From: Burkholderia stabilis
Lineage (GTDB): Bacteria > Pseudomonadota > Gammaproteobacteria > Burkholderiales > Burkholderiaceae
NCBI RefSeq assembly: GCF_001742165.1
Contig: NZ_CP016442.1
Coordinates: 1,054,001 to 1,118,000, forward strand
Length of the DNA: 64,000 nt
Reading direction: 5' to 3'
Shown here: positions 9,166-18,044 of the stretch, one piece after another
Numbering within the stretch: the stretch's first letter is position 1
How the letters are laid out: the number at the start of each line of letters is the position of its first letter
The notes under the pieces: generated by a model
Databases searched by the model: none
What the model was told of the DNA's origin: nothing
What the model saw: only the letters and a program-made list of their open reading frames with translations
Program-made: the position numbers and the translations under genes

Positions 9166-11049
9166 ATGACCACCACCGTGAGACTGACCGTCAGCCAGGC
9201 GCTCGTGCGCTATCTGGCCGCCCTGCGCGCCGAAGTCGTCCAGCCCGACGGCCGCACCGAGATCCTGCCGTACTGCGGCGGCGTGTTCGCGATCTTCGGC
9301 CACGGCAACGTGGCCGGGCTCGGCGAAGCGCTGCATGCGGAAAAAGACCGGCTGCCGACCTTCCGCGCGCACAACGAGCAAGGGATGGCCAACGCGGCCA
9401 TCGCGTTCGCGAAGGCGAATTTCCGCCAGCGGATGATGGCCGCGACGTCGAGCATCGGCCCCGGTGCGACCAACATGCTGACCTCGGCCGCGCTCGCGCA
9501 CGTCGGCCGGCTGCCGCTCTTGCTGCTGCCCGGCGACGTGTTCGTGTCGCGGCTGCCCGACCCGGTGCTGCAGCAGGTCGAGGACTTCGAACAGGGCGAC
9601 GTCAGCGCGAACGACTGCTTCCGGCCGGTGACGCGCTACTTCGACCGGATCACGTCGCCCGAGCAACTGCTCGTCGCGCTGCCGCGCGCGATCCAGGTGA
9701 TGACCGACCCCGCGCAGTGCGGCCCCGTGTGTCTCTCGCTGCCGCAGGACGTGCAGACCTTCGCGTACGACTGGCCCGAGGATTTCTTCGCGCCGCCGGT
9801 GATCCGGATGCGCCGGCCGCCGGCCGACGCGCTCGAACTCGCCGATGCGCTCGACGTGCTGAAGGCCGCGAAGAAACCGCTGATCGTCGCGGGCGGCGGC
9901 GTGCTGTACAGCCAGGCGTGGGACACGCTGCGCACGTTCGCGGACACGCACGGCGTGCCGGTCGCCGAATCGCAGGCCGGCAAGGGCAGCCTGGCGTGGG
10001 ACCATCCGCTGAACCTCGGGTCGATCGGCGTGACCGGCTCGCCGGCCGCGAACCGCGCGGCCGCGCAGGCCGACGTCGTGTTCGCGGTCGGCACGCGGCT
10101 GCAGGACTTCACGACCGGCTCGCACGCGCTGTACGGCAACGCGACGCTGCTGAGCCTGAACGTGCAGCCGTTCGACGCGGGCAAGAAGCGCGGCCGGCAA
10201 CTGGTCGCCGATGCGCGCACGGGCCTCGGCCAGCTGTCGGCCGCGCTGGCCGGCTGGCGCGCCGATCCGGTGTGGACGGCTGCGAACCGCGACCAGGCCG
10301 CCGCATGGAACGCGCGCGTCACGGAACTCACGACCCGCGTGCCGCAGGACACGCTGCCGTACGACGCGGAAGTGATCGGCGCGGTGCGCGATTCGGCCGC
10401 CGACGCGGGACGCGACAGCGCGCGCGACGATCTCGTCGTCTGCGCGGCCGGCACGTTGCCGGCCGAGTTGCACAAGCTGTGGCGCAGCGGCGTGCCGGGC
10501 AACTACCACATGGACTATGCGTACTCGTGCATGGGCTACGAGGTCGCGGGCGGCCTCGGCGCAAAGCTCGCGCGGCCCGATCGCGAAGTGATCGTGATCG
10601 TCGGCGACGGTTCGTACATGATGCTCAACGCGGAACTCGCGACCTCCGTGATGCTCGGTCGCAAGATCATCGTCGTGATCCTCGACAACCGCGGCTACGG
10701 CTGCATCGAGCGGCTGCAGCTGAATTGCGGCGGTGCGAGCTTCAACAACATGCTCGACGACTGCGTGCCGGAAGGCGGCGAACGCTCGACGATCGACTTC
10801 GCGATGCACGCGCGTGCGATGGGCGCGGAAGCCGTGCACGTGCGCGACGTCGGCGAACTGCGCAGCGAAATGCGGCGTGCCCGCGCGGCGACGACGAGCC
10901 AGGTGCTCGTGATCGACACCACGCACCAGCGCACGACCGACGACGGCGGCGCATGGTGGGAAGTCGCGGTGCCGCAGGTATCCGCGCGCGCCGGCGTCGA
11001 AGCGGCGCACCGCGCGTATCTCGATGCGAAAGCGCGGCAGCGCCGCTGA
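9166..11049 (+). CDS. iolD: 3D-(3,5/4)-trihydroxycyclohexane-1,2-dione hydrolase
   Basis: A 627-residue thiamine-diphosphate enzyme that opens the cyclitol ring of diketo-inositol to 5-deoxy-glucuronate. It has the three-domain layout of the family. The Glu-containing N-terminal motif is NEQGMANAAIAFAKA; the central domain has IVAGGGVLYS; the diphosphate/Mg site is VGDGSYMMLNAEL followed by LDNRGYG. This start matches the family N-terminus (TTTVRLTVSQAL). An upstream in-frame ATG at 9118 overlaps the iolC stop as TGATG and would add 16 residues with translational coupling. Neither start has a clear ribosome-binding site, so the choice is open. Confidence 0.92.
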   Translation: MTTTVRLTVSQALVRYLAALRAEVVQPDGRTEILPYCGGVFAIFGHGNVAGLGEALHAEKDRLPTFRAHNEQGMANAAIAFAKANFRQRMMAATSSIGPGATNMLTSAALAHVGRLPLLLLPGDVFVSRLPDPVLQQVEDFEQGDVSANDCFRPVTRYFDRITSPEQLLVALPRAIQVMTDPAQCGPVCLSLPQDVQTFAYDWPEDFFAPPVIRMRRPPADALELADALDVLKAAKKPLIVAGGGVLYSQAWDTLRTFADTHGVPVAESQAGKGSLAWDHPLNLGSIGVTGSPAANRAAAQADVVFAVGTRLQDFTTGSHALYGNATLLSLNVQPFDAGKKRGRQLVADARTGLGQLSAALAGWRADPVWTAANRDQAAAWNARVTELTTRVPQDTLPYDAEVIGAVRDSAADAGRDSARDDLVVCAAGTLPAELHKLWRSGVPGNYHMDYAYSCMGYEVAGGLGAKLARPDREVIVIVGDGSYMMLNAELATSVMLGRKIIVVILDNRGYGCIERLQLNCGGASFNNMLDDCVPEGGERSTIDFAMHARAMGAEAVHVRDVGELRSEMRRARAATTSQVLVIDTTHQRTTDDGGAWWEVAVPQVSARAGVEAAHRAYLDAKARQRR

Positions 11050-11097
11050 TCCCGCACCCACCCCGTGAAAACCCCATACGAACCAAGGAAGCACGTC

Positions 11098-12027
11098 ATG
11101 AGCTGGAACGTCCGCATCGGTATCAATCCCCTGTCGTGGATGAACGACGACCTGCCGTCGCTCGGCGGCGAGACGCCGCTCGAAACGGCGCTGAAGGAAG
11201 GCGCCGAAATCGGCTATGCGGGCTTCGAGCTCGGCAACAAGTTTCCGAAGACCGGCCCCGAGCTGAAGGCGAAGCTCGCCGGGTTCGGGCTCGTGTGCGT
11301 GTCGGGCTGGTATTCGGGCTTCCTCGCGGAAGTCGGGCCGGGCATGAGCGACGCGGATGCGGTGGCCGCGGAAATCGAACGCTGCCGCGCGCACATGACG
11401 AAGCTGCAGTACAACGACGTGAAGGTGGTCGTATACGGCGAATGCGCGGGCACGATCCAGGGCAGCATCGACACGCCGGTCGCGAAGCGGCCGCGTTTCG
11501 TCGACGACGCAGCGTGGCAGCGCTACGCTGCGCGCCTCGACGCGTTCGGCGCGCACCTGCTCGCGACCTACGGGATCAAGCTCGCCTACCATCACCACAT
11601 GGGCGCGTACGTCGAGTCGCCCGACGACGTCGACCGGCTGATGGCGCTGACCGATCCGGCCAAGGTGTTCCTGCTGTTCGACACGGGCCACGCGTATTTC
11701 GGCGGCGCGGCCGACCCGGTCACGCTGCTGAAGAAGCATGTGTCGCGCGTGGTCCACGTGCATTGCAAGGACGTGCGGCCGCAGGTCGTCACGCAGGCGC
11801 GCAACGGCGGCTGGAGTTTCCTGAACGGCGTGATCAACGGCACCTTCACGGTGCCGGGCGACGGCGCGCTCGACTACGAAGCGACGCTGCGCACGCTGAA
11901 GGACGCCGGCTACGAAGGCTGGCTCGTCGTCGAGGCCGAGCAGGACCCGGCCGTCGCGCCGAGCTATCAGTATGCGAAGAAGGGTTACGACTCGCTGCGC
12001 GCGATCGTCGACCGGTTGAGCGCCTGA
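11098..12027 (+). CDS. iolE: myo-inosose-2 dehydratase
   Basis: A 309-residue TIM-barrel protein that dehydrates scyllo-inosose to the diketo-cyclitol used by IolD. The N-terminus (IGINPLSWMNDD) and YHHHMGAYVES, LLFDTGHAYFGG and VHVHCKDVR are the recognised IolE motifs; the His, Asp and Glu residues bind the divalent metal. The C-terminus ends with LVVEAEQDPAVAP. ATG 11098 is preceded by AAGGAAG. It lies 48 bp after iolD and 56 bp before iolB. Confidence 0.95.
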   Translation: MSWNVRIGINPLSWMNDDLPSLGGETPLETALKEGAEIGYAGFELGNKFPKTGPELKAKLAGFGLVCVSGWYSGFLAEVGPGMSDADAVAAEIERCRAHMTKLQYNDVKVVVYGECAGTIQGSIDTPVAKRPRFVDDAAWQRYAARLDAFGAHLLATYGIKLAYHHHMGAYVESPDDVDRLMALTDPAKVFLLFDTGHAYFGGAADPVTLLKKHVSRVVHVHCKDVRPQVVTQARNGGWSFLNGVINGTFTVPGDGALDYEATLRTLKDAGYEGWLVVEAEQDPAVAPSYQYAKKGYDSLRAIVDRLSA

Positions 12028-12083
12028 ACGATCGAACGCGTGTACGCATGAACGCTTGAGCCCCTGTTGAGGAGCCCCACCCC

Positions 12084-12902
12084 ATGACGATTTCTCCCCT
12101 GCTGGTCAAGGCATCGCCCGACCGCGAAATCTGCAACGTCACGCCCGAGTCGGCCGGCTGGAAGCACGTCGGTTTTCGCGCGCTGCGCCTGAAGGCCGGC
12201 GACACCGAAACGCTCGACACCGGCGCGCGCGAGCTGTGCGTCGTCGTGCTCACGGGCACGGTGCGCGCGAGCGTCGACGGCGCAACCTACGATGCGCTCG
12301 GCAAGCGCGACAGCGTCTTCGAAGAAGTATCGCCGGACGCGCTGTACGTGCCGGGCGGCAAGACGGTCACGCTGGTCGCGACGCGCGACGCGGAAGTCGC
12401 GCTGTGCACCGCGCCGTACGCGCACGGCGACAAGCCCGTGCAGCGCCTCGACGGCGAACGGATGCGCCGCTCGGTGCGCGGGCAAGGCACCAACACGCGC
12501 TACGTGTGCGACATCCTGATGGGCGACAACCCGGCGGCCGAGCGCCTGCTCGTCGTCGAAGTCGTCACACCGGCCAGCCATTCGAGCAGCTATCCGCCGC
12601 ACAAGCACGACCGCGACGCGGCGCCCGACGAGACCTCGCTCGAGGAAACGTACTACCACCGGATCGACCCGCCGCAGGGTTTCGCGTTCCAGCGCGTGTA
12701 CACGGACGATCGCAGCCTCGACGAAGCGTGCGCGGTCGAGAACCACGACGTCGTGATGGTGCCGCGCGGCTACCACCCGGTCGTCGCGCCGCATGGCTAC
12801 AACCTGTATTACCTGAACGTGATGGCCGGCCCGAGCCGCGCGTGGGCGTTCAAGAACGATCCCGCGCACGAGTGGATGCTCGACGCGGCGCCGACACGCT
12901 GA
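12084..12902 (+). CDS. iolB: 5-deoxy-glucuronate isomerase
   Basis: A 272-residue bicupin of the KduI/IolB family that converts 5-deoxy-glucuronate into 2-deoxy-5-keto-gluconate, the substrate of the IolC kinase. Diagnostic residues are the metal ligands in SSYPPHKHD, then EETYYHRIDPPQGFAFQRVY and a late MVPRGYHPVVAPHGY. The start is preceded by GAGGAG. Together with iolC, iolD and iolE it completes the pathway in one transcription unit. Confidence 0.95.
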   Translation: MTISPLLVKASPDREICNVTPESAGWKHVGFRALRLKAGDTETLDTGARELCVVVLTGTVRASVDGATYDALGKRDSVFEEVSPDALYVPGGKTVTLVATRDAEVALCTAPYAHGDKPVQRLDGERMRRSVRGQGTNTRYVCDILMGDNPAAERLLVVEVVTPASHSSSYPPHKHDRDAAPDETSLEETYYHRIDPPQGFAFQRVYTDDRSLDEACAVENHDVVMVPRGYHPVVAPHGYNLYYLNVMAGPSRAWAFKNDPAHEWMLDAAPTR

Positions 12903-12981
12903 ACGAACGACGGGCGAGCGCGCGGCCCGTCACCCGGCGACACCGGCGCGCGCCCCCGCACTTGCGACACACGGAGCCGCC

Positions 12982-13476
12982 ATGGTGACGACCTTCCTGC
13001 GCATCGATCACGCGCCCTTCGACGAAGATGCGCCGGACACGGCGCTGCCGCATTTCAATGCCGACGTTGCGCGCCGGCTCGGGGAAATCGCGGTCAACAT
13101 CGCATCGCGGCGCGGGCTGCCGATCGCGGTCGGCATCGTCGGCGAAGCGGCCCCGCTCTTTTACTGCGCGCTCGACGGCAGCGGCGCGCACGACAACGAT
13201 GCGATTCGCCGCCGGCAGAACACCGTGCTGCGCTTCGGAGTGAGTTCGCTCGAAGTCGGCGCGTGCTTTCGCCGCGCCGGCTGGTCACTGGAATCGCAGG
13301 GATTGTCCGGCGCCGACTATGCGCTCGACGGCGGCGGCGTGCCGCTGCGCATCGCCGGAATCGGCATCGTCGGCGCGATGACGATCGCCGGGCTCGACTC
13401 CGAGCGCAATCACGCGCTCGTCGTCGAGAGCCTGCGCTGGCACGTCGGCGCGAACGCGCTGGCGATGATCGCGTAA
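12982..13476 (+). CDS. UPF0303 / GlcG-HbpS-like (heme-degrading-domain) protein
   Basis: A 164-residue protein of the UPF0303 family, related to the GlcG/HbpS fold. Recognisable features are a helix followed by NIASRRGLPIAVGIVG, an ALDGSG turn, RRRQNTVLRFG, and a C-terminal GLDSERNHALVVESLR. Members are found in sugar and inositol loci but their biochemical role is not established. 'Heme-degrading' is an inherited label rather than something this sequence shows. It follows iolB by 79 bp in the same direction and is probably the last gene of the operon. Confidence 0.8.
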   Translation: MVTTFLRIDHAPFDEDAPDTALPHFNADVARRLGEIAVNIASRRGLPIAVGIVGEAAPLFYCALDGSGAHDNDAIRRRQNTVLRFGVSSLEVGACFRRAGWSLESQGLSGADYALDGGGVPLRIAGIGIVGAMTIAGLDSERNHALVVESLRWHVGANALAMIA

Positions 13477-13519
13477 CGGCGCGATCAGTCCATGCGCGCC
13501 GACGCCCCGCGTCGCGGGA

Positions 13520-14266
13520 TCAGCGCAACCCACCGCTCGCGACGAGGCGTTCGCCGGTCAGCCAGCGCGCATCGTCCGATGCGAGGAACACGGCGACCGA
13601 CGCGATGTCGTCCGGCTCGCCGAGCCGCCCGAGCGGCGTCTGGCTGCGCATCTGCTCGTCGAGACCGGAACCGATGACGCCTGCACTGTGCGTGCCCTCG
13701 GTCACGATCATGCCCGGATTGATCGCGTTCACGCGGATCTTGCGCGGGCCGAGTTCGAGCGCGAGCACGCCGGTGATCGCATCGACCGCGCCCTTGGTGC
13801 CGCTGTAGACGGCGCTGGCGGGCGGCGTGATGCTGGTCACCACCGAGCTGATGTTGATGATGCTCGCGCCTTCGCCGAGATGCTTGACGGCCGCCTGCGT
13901 CACGAGCAGCACGCCGAACACGTTCGTATCGAACTGCCGGCGGTAATGCTCCTCGGTGATCGCTTCGATCGCCCCGAATTCGTAGACGCCGGAATTGTTG
14001 ACCAGCACGTCGAGCCGGCCGTACGTGTCGATCGCCGTATCGACGATGCGCTGCGCGTCCGCTGCCTTCGACACGTCGCCGCCGACCGCGACCGCCCGGC
14101 CGCCGGCTTCGACGATCGCGCTCACGACCGCGTCGGCGCCCGCCTTGCTGCTCGCGTAGTTGACGACCACGGACGCGCCCTGCGCGCCCAGCGCCTTCGC
14201 GATCGCGGCACCGATGCCCTTCGATCCGCCCGTGACGATCGCTACCTTGCCTGCCAGCTTGCTCAT
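13520..14266 (-). CDS. short-chain dehydrogenase/reductase (3-oxoacyl-reductase-like)
   Basis: A 248-residue classical SDR. It shows the cofactor motif TGGSKGIG near residue 13, NNSG at the end of the fourth strand, the catalytic Ser in NISSVV and the Tyr/Lys pair in YSGTKGAV. The C-terminus keeps the family GGLR end. Absence of an acidic residue after the second strand and the NYASSKAG segment suggest NADPH preference. The substrate is unknown. It converges with the inositol operon and is apparently monocistronic, with 161 bp to the ABC-transporter genes downstream. Confidence 0.88.
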   Translation of the reverse strand: MSKLAGKVAIVTGGSKGIGAAIAKALGAQGASVVVNYASSKAGADAVVSAIVEAGGRAVAVGGDVSKAADAQRIVDTAIDTYGRLDVLVNNSGVYEFGAIEAITEEHYRRQFDTNVFGVLLVTQAAVKHLGEGASIINISSVVTSITPPASAVYSGTKGAVDAITGVLALELGPRKIRVNAINPGMIVTEGTHSAGVIGSGLDEQMRSQTPLGRLGEPDDIASVAVFLASDDARWLTGERLVASGGLR

Positions 14267-14427
14267 GATTTCATTCCTCAGTCAGAAGACGTTCGATGGA
14301 TGACGCCGCTTGCCGCATCGATGCGGCGGCCCGGCATGAGTGGCAATTTAAGGTGCGGCGCGGCGGCGATAAAGCGGCTCGACACGAATTGACTGGCGGG
14401 GTTTGCCGAACAATCGGCCAGGCGCCG

Positions 14428-15132
14428 TCAGCCGGCGCTCAGCCACGCATTGGCGACGTCGCCGCCCAGGCCGTCGAGCGCGCCGTCGTAGACGATCCGT
14501 CCGCGCCCCATCACCGCGACGCGCCGCGCGAGCCGCGGCGCGAACTGCAGCCGCTGCTCGATCAGCACGATCGCGACGCCGTCGGCCTGCAGCGCGGCAA
14601 GGCACGCGCCGACTTCGTCGACCGCGAGCGGCGCGAGCCCTTCGGCCGGTTCGTCGACGATCAGCACGCGCGGGCTGCCGGCGAGCGCGCGCACCAGCGC
14701 GAGCACCTGCTGCTCGCCGCCCGACAGCCGCCCGGCTTTCACGTCCGCGCGCGCGGCCAGCAGCGGAAAGCGGTCGAACAGGCGTTCGAGCGCGGCGCGC
14801 TCGGCCGCGCCGCGCGCACCGCGCAGCCCGAGCCGCAGGTTGTCGCGCACGCTCAGCAGCGGGAACACGTCGCGGCTTTCGGCAACGTAAGCCACGCCAT
14901 GCCGCGCGATCTCGAACGTGCGCGCGCCCGCGCATTCGGCGCCGGCGATGCGCACCGAGCCGGCCGTGCGCACGAGCCCCATCACGGCCTTCGCGAGCGT
15001 CGAGCGCCCCGAGCCGTTGCGGCCGAGCAGCGCGAGCGTCTCGCCCGGCGCGAGCGACAGATCGACGCCGTCGAGCACGGGCTGCAGGCCGTACCACGCG
15101 CGCAGGTCGCGAATGTCGAGCAGCGCGTTCAT
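14428..15132 (-). CDS. livF: branched-chain-amino-acid-type ABC transporter ATPase LivF with Arg in Walker A
   Basis: A 234-residue ATPase of the LivF class (HAAT family importer). The Walker A is GRNGSGRST at 37-45, so the normally invariant Lys is Arg43 (codon CGC on the coding strand). The signature LSGGE (136-140) and Walker B VLIVDEPAEG with Glu161 are intact. The LivF-typical Gln in place of the H-loop His (LIEQR) is present. The start overlaps the livG stop by 4 bp (ATGA), so the two are translated together. If the Arg abolishes hydrolysis, LivG would have to power the heterodimer. Family assignment is firm; the substrate is not known. Confidence 0.88.
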   Translation of the reverse strand: MNALLDIRDLRAWYGLQPVLDGVDLSLAPGETLALLGRNGSGRSTLAKAVMGLVRTAGSVRIAGAECAGARTFEIARHGVAYVAESRDVFPLLSVRDNLRLGLRGARGAAERAALERLFDRFPLLAARADVKAGRLSGGEQQVLALVRALAGSPRVLIVDEPAEGLAPLAVDEVGACLAALQADGVAIVLIEQRLQFAPRLARRVAVMGRGRIVYDGALDGLGGDVANAWLSAG

Positions 15133-15881
15133 GGTCCGCCTTCCCCGAGATACGCGGCGCGCACGGCCGGATCGGCGCGGATCGCATCGGGCGCGCCGGT
15201 CGCGACCACCGTGCCGCGCACGAGCACCGTGATGCGTTCGGCGAAACCGAACACCGCGTCCATGTCGTGCTCGATCATCAGCACCGTACGGCCCTGCGTC
15301 GTCGCGCGGATCAGCGCGATCATCCGCGCCGCCTGTGTGCGGCTCATGCCGGCCGTCGGTTCGTCGAGCAGCAGCGTGCGCGCGCCGCTCGCGAGCGCGA
15401 TCCCGAGATCGAGCGCGCGCTGCTCCGCATAACTCAGCTCGGCGGCCGGCGTGTCGCGCCGCGCATCGAGCCCGACGTCGTGCAGCACGCGCGTAGCCGC
15501 GAGATCGACCGACGCCGATTCGCGCAGCCGGTTCCACCAGCGCCGCCGCTCGGCCGGCGCATGCAGCGCCGCGCAACGCAGGTTGTCGAATACGGTGAGG
15601 CGCGCGAATGCGCTCGTCTGCTGAAAACTGCGGCCGATGCCGAGGCGGCTCGCGACAACCGGCCCGCGCCCGCGCAGCTCGACGCCGTGCAGCACGACGC
15701 GCCCGCGCGTCGGCCGCGTCGCGCCCGCGATCACGCCGAACAGCGTCGACTTGCCCGCGCCGTTCGGCCCGATCAGCGCGTGGCGCTCACCGGCCGCGAT
15801 GCTCAAATCGACGCCGTCGAGCACCGTCTGCGCGCCGAAGCGCTGCACGACGCCATGGAGCGCGATCGCATTGCCGTTCAT
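15129..15881 (-). CDS. livG: branched-chain-amino-acid-type ABC transporter ATPase LivG
   Basis: A 250-residue ATPase with an intact Walker A (GPNGAGKST), a Q-loop region RSFQQTSAFARLTVFDN, Walker B TLLLDEPTAGM and H-loop His in MIEHDMD. The ABC signature reads LSYAEQR, with Ala where a Gly is usual. In the dimer the signature motif of one subunit acts on the ATP held by the other, so this altered signature would face the LivF site with Arg in its P-loop. That pattern resembles the degenerate site of asymmetric ABC dimers. Overlaps livM and livF by 4 bp each. Confidence 0.88.
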   Translation of the reverse strand: MNGNAIALHGVVQRFGAQTVLDGVDLSIAAGERHALIGPNGAGKSTLFGVIAGATRPTRGRVVLHGVELRGRGPVVASRLGIGRSFQQTSAFARLTVFDNLRCAALHAPAERRRWWNRLRESASVDLAATRVLHDVGLDARRDTPAAELSYAEQRALDLGIALASGARTLLLDEPTAGMSRTQAARMIALIRATTQGRTVLMIEHDMDAVFGFAERITVLVRGTVVATGAPDAIRADPAVRAAYLGEGGP

Positions 15882-17107
15882 CGCCCGTCCTCCCGCTCGC
15901 CGGCCTGCCCGCCCGGCAAGAGCCGCGCGCGCCAGCCCCACAGCAGCGTGCCGATGCCGGCCGCCGAGCAGGCGACGGCCCAGCCGGCCGGCGTATCGGC
16001 GTCGATGCCCCATGCGCCGAACGCGAAGCCCGTGCCGTCGTCCTGCGCGAAGCGCCACGCGTAACCGAGCTCGGCCGCGCAGACGATCGCAACGCCCCAA
16101 AACACGCACGCGCCGACGCCGCACAGCATGCGCCACCGCTCGGCCGCCGGCGCGCCGCGCCGCAACGCATGCGCGAGCGCTTGCGCGATGCCGGCGATCC
16201 CGCGCGGCGCGGCCACGACGATCACGACGAACAGCACGCCGAGATACAGCGCCCACGCGCGTGACACCCCCGCGACGACGATGCTCAGCGCCGTCAGCAC
16301 GGCCGCGCCGGCCGCCGGCCCGAAGAACGCGCCGGTGCCGCCGATCACCGCGGCGATCAGCACGGTGGCCGAGCGCGCCATCGACACGCTGTCGGGTGTC
16401 GCGATCTCGACGTCGATCAGCGTCAGCGTGCCGGCGACACCGGCGAAAAACGACGCGCACGTCACCATCGCGAGCCTCACGCGGCGCGGCTCGGTGCCGA
16501 GCGCGGCGACTCGCGCGGGGTTGTCGCGCACCGCGTTCGCGAGCCGCGCGAGCGGCGTGCGCGTCAGCGCGTGCATCGCCAGCGCCGACGCGATGCACCA
16601 CGCGGCGATCACCGCGTACGCCTGCGCGGGCGCGCCGAAATGCCAGCTGCCCCACGGCGTGCCGCGCGCGCGGTCGATCGGCACGCCGCCTAGCCCGCCG
16701 AACCACGCGGGCACGCTCCACGCGGCGGCCGCGACGCACTCGCCGAGCCCGAGCGTGATCATCGCGAACGCGGTGCCCGAGCGCCGCGTCGCAAGCAGCC
16801 CGGCGACGAAACCGAAACCCGCGCCGGCCAAGCCGCCGACGAGCGGCAGCAGCGGCAGCGGCCCGCCGAAATGGTTGAACCAGTGCGCGGCCGCGAATGC
16901 GCCGAGGCCCGCGAACGCCGCGTGCCCGAACGACAGCAGCCCGGTCGTGCCGAGCTGCAGGTTGTACGACAGTGCCAGCACGACGAGCGCGGCCGTCTGC
17001 GCGAGATAGCCGAGCACCGCACCGTGCGGCCACAGCCACCCGGGCAGCACGACGCATGCGGCGAACAGCGCCCAGCGCGCGAAGCCGGCGAGCGCGCGGC
17101 TACGCAT
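15878..17107 (-). CDS. livM: branched-chain-amino-acid-type ABC transporter permease LivM with C-terminal extension
   Basis: A 409-residue membrane protein. Residues about 1-315 are a LivM permease: LSYNLQLGTTGLLSFGHAAF near the N-terminus, the cytoplasmic loop LANAVRDNPARVAALG, and IGGTGAFFGPAAGA near the end. A tail of roughly 90 residues adds two more hydrophobic segments separated by a polar stretch (FAQDDGTGFAFG). Usual LivM proteins end soon after the permease core, so the tail is unusual. The start at ATG 17107 overlaps livH by 8 bp. Confidence 0.87.
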   Translation of the reverse strand: MRSRALAGFARWALFAACVVLPGWLWPHGAVLGYLAQTAALVVLALSYNLQLGTTGLLSFGHAAFAGLGAFAAAHWFNHFGGPLPLLPLVGGLAGAGFGFVAGLLATRRSGTAFAMITLGLGECVAAAAWSVPAWFGGLGGVPIDRARGTPWGSWHFGAPAQAYAVIAAWCIASALAMHALTRTPLARLANAVRDNPARVAALGTEPRRVRLAMVTCASFFAGVAGTLTLIDVEIATPDSVSMARSATVLIAAVIGGTGAFFGPAAGAAVLTALSIVVAGVSRAWALYLGVLFVVIVVAAPRGIAGIAQALAHALRRGAPAAERWRMLCGVGACVFWGVAIVCAAELGYAWRFAQDDGTGFAFGAWGIDADTPAGWAVACSAAGIGTLLWGWRARLLPGGQAGEREDGR

Positions 17108-18035
17108 CGGCACGCTCGCCGAACAACCCGCGCGGCCGCGCGACCAGCACGGCGACGAGCAGCAGATACGGCACCAGCGGCGCAAGCTGCGCGATCGACA
17201 CGGCGGCCACGCTGTCGGGCAGCGTGAGCCCGGCCCATTGCGCGAGGTCGCGCAGCGACGTGTCGCTCGAGGCCGCGAAGGTTTGCGCGAACCCGACCGC
17301 GAGCGAGGCGGCGAACGCGCCGCCGAGCGAGCCGAGCCCGCCGATCACGACGACCGCGAACACGACCGACCCGACGGTCTCGGCCAGCGCGGGCTCGATC
17401 ACCGCGAGCGGCGCGCCGATCACGCCGGCCAGCGCCGCGAGCGCGGTGCCCGCGCCGAACAGGCCCGTCATCACGCGCGGCACGTCGTAGCCGAGCGCTT
17501 CGACGGCCGCACGATGCGTGAGCGCCGCACGCACGACGAGCCCGATGCGCGACGCGCGCAGCAACGCGCCGAGCGCGACCAGCATCGCGGCGGACATGCC
17601 CATCATGAACAGCCGGTAGCGCGGCAGCGCGAGGCCGAAGACGCTCACCGGCGCGCCTTCGAACAGCGGCGGCACGGGCGCCGGCAGCGGCGCGAGGCCC
17701 CACAGGAGTTTCGCGCCCTCGCCGATCAGGTAGGCGAGGCCGAAGGTCAGCAGCAGCTCGCTCGTATGGCCGCGCGCCTGCACGCGGCGCAACAGCGTGC
17801 GTTCGCAGCCGGCGCCGAGCAGCCCGACCGCGAGCGGCGCGAGCACGAGCGCGGGCCAGAAGCCCGCGCGCGCCGCAATGCTGTAGCCGACATACGCGCC
17901 GAGCATGTAGAAGCTCGCATGCGCGAAATTGAGCACGCCCTGCACGCTGAAGATCAGCGTGAGGCCGGCCGACAGCATGAACAGCAGCAAGCCGTAACTG
18001 AGGCCGTTGAACGCCTGGAGCGCGAACGGGTGCAC
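17100..18035 (-). CDS. livH: branched-chain-amino-acid-type ABC transporter permease LivH
   Basis: A 311-residue permease with about eight membrane segments. The LivH signature NGLSYGLLLFMLSAGLTLIF at the N-terminus and GVLNFAHASFYMLGAY after it are clear, with VIGGLGSLGGAFAA near the C-terminus. It pairs with LivM to form the channel. It starts 9 bp after the thioesterase stop, which places the thioesterase in the same transcript. No binding-protein gene (livK/livJ) is found next to the operon, so solute specificity is unknown. Confidence 0.9.
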   Translation of the reverse strand: MHPFALQAFNGLSYGLLLFMLSAGLTLIFSVQGVLNFAHASFYMLGAYVGYSIAARAGFWPALVLAPLAVGLLGAGCERTLLRRVQARGHTSELLLTFGLAYLIGEGAKLLWGLAPLPAPVPPLFEGAPVSVFGLALPRYRLFMMGMSAAMLVALGALLRASRIGLVVRAALTHRAAVEALGYDVPRVMTGLFGAGTALAALAGVIGAPLAVIEPALAETVGSVVFAVVVIGGLGSLGGAFAASLAVGFAQTFAASSDTSLRDLAQWAGLTLPDSVAAVSIAQLAPLVPYLLLVAVLVARPRGLFGERADA

Positions 18036-18044
18036 CGCGAACCG

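Noticed and set aside
8866..11763. A 965-codon minus-strand frame opposite iolC-iolD-iolE
   Set aside because: It spans three well-supported genes on the opposite strand and has shadow composition.
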